Source: Hermodice carunculata
Lineage: Eukaryota > Annelida > Polychaeta > Eunicida > Amphinomidae
DNA length: 64,000 nucleotides
Direction of reading: 5' to 3'
NCBI GenBank assembly: GCA_964020975.1
Contig: OZ026623.1
Location: 81,815,123-81,879,122 of the forward strand
Below are positions 40,164 through 52,100 of this stretch, in pieces (within the stretch, counting starts at the first letter, position 1; every line of letters starts with the position of its first letter). The notes below the pieces were generated by a model. That model had not been told where the DNA came from. It did not search any database and saw only the letters and a list, made by a program, of their open reading frames with translations. The position numbers and the translations under genes were made by a program.

Positions 40164-43100
40164 CTGTAATAGAGAAATTGTGAATATTATGTGAGCTGCT
40201 GACCTTGCCATTCAATCAACTTCGGATCAAAGCCTAGGATGACCATTCACTGTTAATCCTACACAGTTTGTCTCTAATTAAAAACCTACGATGTAGTTCC
40301 TGCATGCATCGCATTCAAAGTAAAGACAACATGTGTCCGACCACCATTCTCAAGGATTTGGCAAGTCGCGACCATATTATGACAGTTGTCTTTGGACGCA
40401 CAGACTTCAGTAGTCTGGTGACCTTTAGACAAATATCAGTCATAACTGTTTAAGACCATCTTCACTGTTTGCAATTGCAGCTTTCAAGCCCTTCGAAGTG
40501 CCCATTTTTAAGATAAAAGTGACATGCCCCACTATAAATAAGCGACAAGTCAATATGTCAGTTTGACCTTTTATAGGTATTTGATCCCAAAATGAACAAC
40601 AATGAAAGAAATCCAAAAGGAATTTTCTTATTTGTGCTTCATGATAAACCTGCTAGAAAGTTGCATGTTTTAAAGTTTGCAGTTGCCCTTGTCATAAATG
40701 TTTGTTAAGCATGCAAAACCCCACCAAAACCCACTCTGGTTTAAATGTAGGCAGTGAAACAGGTTTACTGCAAGTCTGCACTTGAAGACATTTGTTCCGG
40801 AAGTTCGAGCTATTACGAGGAGTAACAACGAGTATAAACCAGCAACACGGACTGTACACAAATCAGTTTCCCTGAAAATAGAGAAATGAATCTATATTGT
40901 GAACCTTCGATTAAGTTGACATATTAAAGAAAATAATGTAACTAGTACTAATATTTACAACATAATTATATACGATGCGTGTGGTTTGGTGTGCAACACT
41001 TCTGCATTAGAAATGGGGTTTTCTGACGTAGGCCTACCTGATAGAGTACATTTACCACAGTTTGAGCCGGTTGATAAGGTTGTCTTAAATAATAATAATA
41101 ATACTTATGATGATGATAATAATAATCTCCAATAATTTTAAAATGTCAGGAGTGCATATTGGAAGTTTCTGTTCAAAGCAAACAAGTAAGACTATGATTT
41201 ATGATCATGCAGAATGATTCACCAGATAATTGAACAGAGATAATATCGATCCATAGCGCTGACTGACCTATATGGGGAACTCTTGCACAAGCCCAAGTAG
41301 AGGGGTGGTCAAAGGGGGCCAAATCTTCTTTAAAAATATTTAGAACCCTTGCATCACTGTTGTACAGTTGACTTTAACTTGTTTAATGTGGTACCAAATA
41401 CATAGATTTTTTTCGTCAATCTCAAAGTATCTTTGCCGATTTTCCTGTTTTCTTCTGATAGATGATGTCTTAATGGCAACAAAAAAGGGCTATACTTTCA
41501 AAAGCTTGTTAAAAATCAACGACGAAACAAAAAATAGCAGCCAATATCTATATGGGGCCTAACACGATATCTTTTACATGATTTGTTATAAAAACACACC
41601 GATTGAATTAAAATAAATATATCTGCAAACAGTTTTGCCAAGTTGTTTTTTTTGTGTATAACCTGTCGCCTGATAGGATCAGCACTACTTTACAGACGAG
41701 ATGGCACGCATCAAATGATTCTTGTGCAATAGTGACAGCCTTGTACCCTGTCAATTTAGCACCAGAAAGATTTATAAAAAGTCCAAATTAACCATATTAG
41801 CCCCGAAGAAACAAAAAGTATACATTATTTGAAATGTCAGTTAAAATAAGCCTTCATTATCAATGAATTGAACGATCATGTTTAGTTACCTTTATGAGCT
41901 ATAGTCAGCAACGTATCTGTGAAATCTGCAAAAAACTCAAAAGTATTGAGATACTACATCAAAACTGGCATACAACTCAGATCAAGTATCCGTTGAGGGG
42001 GGTATATGTTACAGTAGAGGACACTTACTGAGCCCCTAAACAACAAGTTTCGAATAATCTTTATTTGAATTGTAAATGGATGATAGCTTTGAGCTTTCCA
42101 TATTAAAATTCAACAAGTTTGTTCTTATATCTCTTTTTATTTTTACAAAATGAACCCCATTTTCCAATTTTCATAGACAGCTAAATTTCGCATTCTCCTT
42201 TGCCCAAATTGGAACACCTTTGTTATAGAAAGCATTAGCCTTAAGTTATGAAAGGGGCTATCTTAACATAACCCACGCACTTTATGTAGGATATGCAATT
42301 CTGAAGATTTAATGCACAACCTTAGCTCTTTGATCTTTTTTTTTAAAGTTTTTATTAGTGTCATTCTAACATTTATTGTGTCTGGCCTAGCAATAATTGT
42401 CCATGGTAAAAAGGGTATATTGATATCACTTTACGAGTGTGTTGTATGTTGTCAAATATTCTTTTAAAAATTATAATGAAACACATGTTCATCCTTTCCC
42501 TCTTCATAATGTATGTTAGCACGTTATAAATTTTTGCTGTGAAGCAATTATAAGTCTTCCCCTGAAGATAAATAATCAGCCGAAGAAAAACTTATACTAT
42601 ACATTGTTTTATTTTCGCGTGTATAAATTTTCACAGTTTTTATATATTTTTGACATTTCACTGTACATTTGATTTCACTGTTTTGGACATAATTCCCATT
42701 AAAACAATTCTGAAACATTATTTCACTGTGTTTCTGTTTTCACGGTTTTGTGCCATCAGCAAAATAAGCAAAAATAAGAGTACAGCGAAATCAAAACAAT
42801 TTACAGTAACTGGCTCACAAAAGTCCCTGACGACTCGAAATACACTTTCTACGAGCTGGGCCCAAAGTTCAAGTGCATGGATACTAGTAGTAACGCTGTA
42901 ATGTTGCATTATGCTTGTTTGCACCTCTCAAGGCTGGTGAACAGACACGTAATGTTTACAGTTCTCTGTCGACCACAATACTAATCAGCATAACCAATGA
43001 GAGAGCCCGGTCTCAAATATATGAAGGCCAGTCAAGCAGGCAAACAACTCAAATAAGCCCCAGTATTGGTGCTGCGTGGAGTCAGTTAATGTGTCCAATT

Positions 43101-46100
43101 CCTGTCAGCACTTATGAAGATTGAGATGTGCAGAGTGTAATCGACTTAACGATGAACTAAAGTTGTGTGGACTTTTCTATAACTAAAAGGATTATTGCTG
43201 CAAAAGTAGGGCTGAAAATCTAGCTGCTCTAACGAGTAATAAATAAAGTCTGTTGTCTCAGACAGAAGTGGACTATGTGGAAATCCTGACTCAGTCTATT
43301 GACTCGTGTACAGCCGTTCACTTTAATGGTTCAGCTGTTAAATGAAAATGAACTCAGCTGCGTTCCAGATGATTTTGATCTTAATTTTGTAAGAAGTAGA
43401 GACTTTTTAGACCGTTTCGAAGTGATTATACAGAAAATCATAATCTTATTCATCTGATTATTAAGCATTTGAGGTGTGAATTTCCAGGAATTGCACAGCT
43501 GCTCCTGATTGATTGCATAGAATTGTGTGGCATATGTGAGACCAAACAAGATGAAAATAACCTAACATACAAATTTGGTAGGATTTTTCTAAATTCATGC
43601 GAAATTAATTACAAGATGGACAGCTTATCAAGCTTTCTAATATTCAATTCTCTTTTCTCAAGTCAGTGCAGACTTGACACTTCAAGGCCCCCAGTAACTC
43701 CAACTGTGGACCCACCCGCTGTCATACGTGACTCAAATTAATCAAAACGAAGTCCTTGACACTCTTAAGTGCTTAGATATCACTAAGGCCACTGACCCAG
43801 ATTGAATCAGCGTCAGACTTCTGAAGGAAGGAGCACCATCAAATGCATATCGTTAACCAAACTTTTACCTTTTCTTTATCTGGCAGCTTATGGAAGCAAG
43901 TCAACTTCACCTCTTTATATAAAAAGGGCAGCTCATATTCATGTAAAAACAATCGCCCTATTTCCATGTAAACTTGTGTTGGAAAAATTGTGGAGAAAGC
44001 TATTTTGAAACCCGTTTTAAACATTGGGTTTATACCCAACGATTCCACTGTTAATCATCTGCTATCTTTACATCACGAATTGTATTTTGCCATTGATCTT
44101 CAGAAGAAAGTGCGAATCATCTTTCTCGACATTAGCAAGGCATTCGATCGTGTATGGCTTGCTCGTCTCCTTTACAAATTGGAACTTAATGGGACATCTG
44201 GATCACTTTTAAAACCAGATTCGATAATATTTGTGTAACCAACAACAAGGGGTTGTCAGTTGTCTGAATGGGGTATCATAACATATAGCATGTTCTCCAG
44301 GGCTCTGTTTTAGGGCCTTTAATGTTTTTTATATTTATAAACTATATAGTAGACATTGTGCAGTCGAATATAACACTTTTTTGTGGATGATATTTCTCTG
44401 TTGCGCTCGGTTGATAATCAAAATTTGGCTGCAAATATGATTAATAGTGGTCTCTTATCTATTGTTTTGGTCTGACGACTGGATGATGCCATTTTAATTA
44501 CTCGGAAAAGAAACCCAGTAAATCACGCTCCGTTAGTATTTCAAGATCACCAGCTGGAACATGTGGATCAACACAAGCATCTAGGGCTTGCATTTCGGAA
44601 TGACTTAAAATGGAACGATCATATTAATACTATTGTGGCCAAGGACACTAAACAACTTAATATTTTGAAACTGCTCCAATTTCGACTGAACAGAAAAACA
44701 TTAGAAAAAAGCTATACCTCCTTTATTCAAACTCTAATGGAATATGGTAATGTTCTCTGGGATGGATGCACCCAATTAGATGAATTGAAATTGGAGAGTA
44801 TTCAATTGACTGCTGCACGTGCTATTTCTGGTGCTATGTGCACCACATCTAATGCTACAATATGTGAAGAAACTGGTCTAACTACATTGGTAAAGTGTAG
44901 AGAAGTAAGCAAACTAATCTTTATGTACAAAATCACTAATAATCTGGTTTCTGAATATCTTGGCAGTATAATTTCCAATGAACAAAATTTTAAGAGAAGT
45001 TGTATGACAAGAAAGGCCAGTGACTTGCCCCAATTTAGGACCAGAACTAATTTAGTTGAAAATTCTTTCTTTCCTTCTACGATACAAGTTTGGAACCAAT
45101 TGCCTCTTGATGTGGAAAACCAATTGCCTCTTGATGTGAAAAAACGCTACTATTTTGGTTGCCTTTTAAAAGATTTCCCCAAATGTCACTCAAGCAAACA
45201 GAATTGCCGCAGTTTTGTATACAAGACTGCGTTTTGGCCCCAGCCAATTGAATGCCCATATGCTTGATATTGGTGTTACTCAATCACCAAATTGTTGCAA
45301 TTAAGGGATTAAAGACGTCTGTCATTTCTTCTACGTTTGTCCTTATGCTGTTAACAAATTATGCACCGTTCGGCATTGAAACAGTTTTATGTGGCATTTC
45401 CGAAAGCATTTTTGATATTAATAAGTAAATATTTCAGGCAGTCCAAGATCACGTTTTAAAACCAAACGTTTTCAAACCAGTGTTGTCACATGAAAAATTG
45501 ATTTACAATAAATCCTGCATTTATTTATCACTATACTACATAATTATGTATCATCGATGGGATGGGCGTCAAATAGCAATTTATTGCTTCTCCATTATCG
45601 CCTCACTATCTGTCTTGTCCTAGGACGTGGTTAATAGATAATCAATGGCTGTGTTACAACACTTGTCATTACCACAGCATTCACATTTTTGATGTCTTTT
45701 AAACTTTGTGTTGACAACATCAATGTGCTTGTCACCTCTGTAGTCTCAGTACAAACTTTCCATATATGTTTTAACTGAGCCTTCATAGCAGAGATCTCAG
45801 CTTGTGTCTGCTTAACTTCAATGACAATTGAAGTCAAATCTACCTGATCAATGTCTACATAGTGCCAGACTGGATGAATCCGTTGCAAACAAAGGTTGCC
45901 AGGGATACCAGTTCGTTCTCATGCTTCCAACTGGCTACATCTTTTAGAATTTGACTATGGCTATCAGGTTTTTCTCTTTACATATCTCGCTTGTGAATCT
46001 ATACTATCATATATGAGCTTCTTCGCAAGTAGTGTCTCTACCTTGCAGAGGGACTCAGTTCATACTTTTACAAGAACTTCCACCGGTAACAGGTTAATTG

Positions 46101-49100
46101 TGTTACACGAATAGCAAAAACTTGATTTATGATTATGTGTTTTCCATCATCATCCCGGTGCCCGCTGAAGGAAACCGGCTGGACTTCAAGAAAGTGCAAT
46201 ATCAATATTATCGGACTTTTTTTAACTTTTCCTGTTTTCTGATTTTTCCGTTCTAAACATATGAGTTTCATTTTCATTATCGATTTTTCCTTTAACAAAT
46301 ATAGTGTAAATATATTACAATTAATTCCTTGTTGGGCACAGGTAAGTGTATACCATTCATAACACATATTAGTAGGTAACAATAAATAGAAATCATGTTA
46401 TCAATGTCTTGTTGGTTAAGACTCTACATTTTATCCATACAGTTGCTGTAATTAAAGGACTTAAGAAGTTGGTTCTAATATCTTCCTTTATTTTAGCAAA
46501 ATCAACCCAATTTCCAATTTTATAACCAGCGAAATTAAACACTTAAAATGTTCTCATATGCTCAAATCGGATCATCTCTGCTAAAGATAGCATTAGCCTA
46601 AAGTGATGAAAGGTGGTACATTAATGTAACCCGCGCACTTTTTGGATGAGCAATCGTGGAGATATGATGTACCATCTTAGCTTTTTTGTCTATATATTAA
46701 AAGTTTTGACAAGTATCATTTTATATGTTTATCCTTTTTGGCCTAGCAATAATTGCCCATGGTAAAAAGTGCATAAGGATAACACTTTACTTATTTCATG
46801 TGTCTTGCTTGTTGCCAAATATTCTTTATAATGAGAAATATGCTCATCGTTTCACCTGTTATAGTCTTTGTTAGTAGGTTATACATTCTTAAGAATGTCA
46901 AGCAAATATAAGTATTGCCCAAGGACGAATAAAAAAGCAGCAAGAGAAAACTGTTTCGAGGTGAATAATTAGCTTTAAAATGTTTCGTAGGACACGAAAT
47001 GCACCTTCTACGACCTAAACCCCATTATCAATTGCACGGATGGATGTAGTAACACTGTCATGTTGCATTATGATGGTTTGCACCTCTTGTGGGCTGGTGC
47101 AGACAGACTTGTACAAAGTTTACAGTTCCCTGTTGAGACCACAATGCCAATCAGAATAACCACTCAAAGAGCCCAGTCTCAAATATAACAAGGCCAGTAA
47201 AGCAGGCAAATGATTTATACAAGCCCCCGTATTGGCGTTGCGGTGAGAGGTGATTCCTTCCTGTCAGTGTTTACAAAGACTGAGATGCACAGGGTACAAT
47301 CGACTAGACCACGAAGTAAAGACGCGGACAACATCGAAATGTTGGCTCAATCTTCTAACACATGCAGAGCCTTTTACTTGAATGGTTCAGCTGTTAAGTC
47401 CTGGTCAACAAGATAAAATCAGTTTTGTTTCAGATGGCTTTGATCTTAGTTTGGTAAGATGTACCGACGCTTTTAGAACATTTTGCAATGATCATGAAAA
47501 TAGTCCTGCTCTTAGTCAACTGGGGCCGTATTCACAAAGAGTTTAATCTCATTCTGAATTTAATTCTAAAATGTGAGTCAATGTTCCTTTGGGGCTTGAA
47601 CTACTGTATCATTGGCCTAATGTTTGATCATAACTTGCCAGATCTATTAATCTATGATCTCCACTCTAATATGAACTTTGGCATTAAAGTTTCATATCAA
47701 TAAAACAATCTTGATTTTATCCATATTTTAATCCTGGATCAAAAAATTTAATATTGGATCAAACTAAGATCGCTTTTATCAAATGCACCTGTAAATCCTA
47801 AAGTTCATATTATAGCCAAGAGGCATCAGAGGAAAACATGTTCTCTTTCTGTCTTTTGTCTTCAGCTGTATTGAACCCTGATAAAATTGCCTTGAAATAT
47901 ATGCAGCAAGGACTGTAGTTCACCGTTGAGGGTAGTTTGAACCCCTGTTTGCAGCTATGAGCTATTTACCAACTATATATTGTCCATGGGTTTGCAAAAA
48001 TCAAAGCTTTATATTGTGGACTCTGAAGGCAAATGGAAACTTACATAATGAAATATTCCATGGCAAATGATTTTGGTTTTGCTGCAAATGCATGTGCGTT
48101 AGGGAAACACTGTCATGCAGACTGTGGTATTGAATCCAAAGTGAACACAGTGCTGCGTGACGTTTGACCAAGTTACGATGAAAAAAAGACAGCCTAAAGC
48201 ACACAGATAGGAATAGAGCATAATCAAAAAAAAAAAAAAAAAAAAAAAAAAAGCAAAGACCTGTTACGTTATGTCAGCTGATATAGCATTCAAACCTTCG
48301 ACATTTGGAGCCATTGGATAAACAAATGTAAAGTGTAACACTTTAACCTCTGACACAGAGGGACAACACAAAAAAAGGGTTAACCAAGGACCCAGGATGA
48401 TGGTACACCAGGTGTTTCTTGCATATTTGCACAATAGTGCATTTCCAGCGACTGGCAAATTTTATCATGTTTATGTAAATAACAAAATTTCAAATTCGGA
48501 GAAGCATCCCATAGCAGGAACGAACCAACAGAATATTTTCATAAAGTCATGAAGCTAATTTATTGTTAATTTTGGGTCGTGACATAACATACAAAGCTGT
48601 ACACTCAGACAAAGCAGTCTTAGTAGTTAGTTCAGGTTACAGGATGGGTGGTAATTTATCATCGGTCAGTCCATCTGTCTTTCCCTTGGTTCCTCTGTCC
48701 ACTCTTCACATTTGTTACTTCTCCAAAACCATCGGCTAGATTATCATAGAACTGAGCAGGAATGTACCCTGAATAGGCCTGTACCAAGCATATTAAATTG
48801 GTCGTGCTCCATTGATTTTTTAGCCTTTTTTAAATCTTATTTTGTGCCTTTTTTGGAAAATTGTAAAAAGTATTTTGCAAACTTTTTAAAAAAAATATTT
48901 AGGAACACCCTTTTGGACCCCTAGATCTTAATTTCGTCAACCCGTGGCCCGGCAATATTTTAATTATTAGTTTCTGTGTGGTTTCACTCTTTATGGCTTT
49001 TCTTCTAAACCGTAAGGCACATGGTGATGAATCTTGGTGGAAATTTACCTTGTGATAGATTCAAAAAAATATTTTCAGTCAGTGGCGATATGGTGGATCC

Positions 49101-52100
49101 CTAAGTTAAATGAATAATTGAATAATTCTGTTTCTTGGTAAATGCATACGTTCCTATGGATTACAAAGTGAGCATTGAGGATTGCAATGGCAATTCACAT
49201 CTTCAACTTTGAAAAGGGCGGCCATTAGGTAACCAAGGGTGAATCTCTACCGAGTGTGTTCAAATGGTCATGCTGTATTTACATGTATGTATGTATTTTT
49301 CATAATTGTTTGTCCATCTTTGAGAAAGTCGTAAAACAAGAGGACTGTGACAGTCGTATTCGCAGCTCACCATTCATGCAGAGATTGAAGAGGTCCTGCG
49401 AACTTCAGAATGATATCAAGGTCACCTTTGTTGAGAACCTGTATTAATGTAGCTAACTTCAACATATCATCTTACCGATGACAGCACCTCCGTGTGCTGA
49501 ACAAATTTTGTGGAGGTCAAGTCCACATACTTTCTCAATAAGCTTAAAGAGGATCCAATTTACGGTTAAGGACGAAACGTAAAGAAATCAGAATAATCAA
49601 ACAAATTCTTTAAAAAAGCGAGAAATAATGACACCACCACCTGTTGAAAAAATTAAGGTCTAAGGTCCCCAGAATTGTCCCTATGCAAATTTAAAGCAAT
49701 TGGCTTGGTAGTTTTGGAGAAGAATTTTGAAGATTTTACCCGAAAATGAGTAAGAAAGTTACAATATGTTCAAAATTCAATAGGTAAAAAAGTAAATCTG
49801 ACTGATGGTTTTGGAGAAGAAGGCAAGAAAGGGACATACCACTGCAGTTCTTATTGATTTGCATTATTATCAGTACGAATGCCCGCATTAGTTGACAATA
49901 CTCAAATTAAAAAAAAAAAAAAGGAAAATCGTAAAACATCAGAGGTGTGGAATATCATGACCTGGTGAATATTTTGTTTGACCTTTCCACAAACTACATT
50001 TCTGGCCAGCTTCAAAAGTATCTGAGTGTCGATTTCATAAATGTGTAGGGGTCCTCAGAAGTACGAAGACGCCAAAAACAGATGAAAGACCATAAGATAA
50101 GCTCAGCTGATTTACAATGCTTCAAAATTGCATAGAAACACTTTTGGTTACCGCACACCATGTGGGACCTATCACTGAATGTCAAGGTCAGTTGGAGGCG
50201 AGCTGGTAGCCTAGCCCTGCTGTTGTTTCACGTGAATTTTACATAAATGGATAAATGGCTAGTTAATCCGACTCCAGCACGCAGATAAAAATGTTGAAAA
50301 ACATATGAGGTCACACTGAATGCACGGAAAAAAATCAATATGGTCAGGCAAGACCACAAAACAGTCTCCAATATGAAATCCTAAGAGCACTTCATTTGGA
50401 TTACAACGAGTTCAAATATTCTTACCTGCAAGCCAAATAAAGATCATTCTAACGGCTATGAATTCTATTTTATTTATAAAGATTTGAAATATTTGATTCT
50501 GATGCACATGCTTTGGATAAGATGGTGAACATTTAGCTATAATAAACAGATTGAATGAAGTTGCTTGTAATCTTTTAGAAAAGGTCATCTTGCTTATGAT
50601 ATTAACAAAAATCATGTGCGTGTTATTAATGATATAAAAAGGATAATTAATGGCAATCGAAATGTTGCTTCGGGTGAAATTTGAACAAATTTATATCATA
50701 TGTTGCCCCGATTAACGATAAAGGTTTGGTTGTTGGCTGTTCAGTTTGGTTATGTGCATAATATGTGCTTTTATCTCTACTTTGTACCATATTACATTGA
50801 AATCAGAGATATGTTTTTCCAAATATGACAGGAATCAATTCAAGTTCAGGTATGACTATGGGTCAAAGGTCAACTAATTAGTACTGAAGACTGAAAGAGA
50901 GTCCTGCCAAGCACCATTCAACAGCTGAGCGGGCACAAAAATGTGCAGTCCATGTACAATTATGCAACAGCGAGCAAAAATTAACAGCAAGCACTGTGCA
51001 GCATTTTCCAGTTAACTTCATCTTCTTTTCAGAGCCTCTAAGTTCTGTGCAAAACACTCCCCAAACTCAGTCTTCATTGTTCATCCCACCTGGCGCAGCA
51101 GGTAGCCATCACGCCGTTCCTGAGGGCAATGCTGGCAATGCTGCCGTCAATGATAGGGCCAATCTGACGGCCCTCAGTCAGTTTAGCTACTTTGGAATGT
51201 TTGCTGGTTCAACATTCCAAGGCAACGTGGCCTTCCTATTCTCCTCTCCACCAAATTAATTCTATATAGAAAGTATAAAACAGTGACCTTTCGTCCACGA
51301 TTTGGGCTGAAGTGACGGTCGTTTTAACAGGTTCGCCATTAGGCCTATGGTTGACTGCTTTTCTTTGTTGTTTAAATTTAATGTGCATACCCGCAGACTG
51401 CATGACAGTGACAAAGTCCGATGCAATGCAGTGAAATAAGATGGCACAAGTGAAATAAATTGTCTTTTTTCTTTCCTAATGGACAGAATAGCCCTCGTCG
51501 TTAATCTGTCTGAACTCAAGTCCCCTCGTTGTTTGCCTGCCTGTGCGCCTGATCACCCAAGCATGAAGCGCGTTGGTGATTAGTCATGCAGGCAGGCAAA
51601 CAACTCGGTGGATTTGGTTTGACACATTAACCACCCAGGTAATTTTGTCCACTAAATGCATAGATGAATCAATATCATGATGTTTGTCTTTATATAATAA
51701 GATACGTAAATTTTATGACACTATATGTATATAGCCTTTGCCAGACTTTAAGCTTGGTCAGAGTGCACATACACTTATTATTATTTTTTTTTACTTCTTA
51801 TTGGTATTTACACTGAAGTTACAAAGGCTTTACTGATATGCCACTGGCCACCCACCTGGCCTTTTCTTAAACCTATGTACACCATCGATGATGCAAATAG
51901 TCTTTCGAAAATGTTGTGAAATATATACGAAAAAGCTCCATGGCTGAAGAGTTGCATATCATATAGATCATTTATTATGATGAGGGATGAACCTTCTTTA
52001 TGACATTCACCACTAGCTTGGACCCAACTTACACCTCCACTCGTCACTTTATAATACATTTGTCTTGTGAAGAAATATGTCCGGGATGACCCTATATTTA

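Larger units (their letters stand above)
40164..51822 (-). other. Intron of the chimeric receptor gene (11.7 kb) carrying a LINE and repeats
   Basis: Bounded on the minus strand by GTAACT and TTACAG. Contains a degraded LINE in the opposite orientation, a pair of direct repeats, poly(A), a foldback, and a possible plus-strand exon at 51033-51259. A hydrophobic stretch (GLYSLLLLVIARTSGT, about 40805-40855, minus) has splice-like borders but no ATG. Confidence 0.6.

Noticed and set aside
40164-40211. ATG at 40209-40211 as the start of the LDLa-LRR-7TM protein
   Set aside because: The next 16 codons end in a good splice acceptor (TTTCTCTATTACAG), and the sequence after it continues a lectin domain begun in the upstream exon.
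40769-40873. Candidate alternative first exon with a signal-peptide-like stretch (GLYSLLLLVIARTSGT) on the minus strand, phase-compatible with exon B
   Set aside because: There is no ATG (the upstream codon is TTG), and using it would leave exon B with only half a C-type lectin domain. Kept only as a note.
51808-51822. Stop at 51808-51810 as the true C-terminus of the CUB/lectin protein
   Set aside because: It would cut the lectin domain in half; a GTAACT donor precedes it in the right phase.
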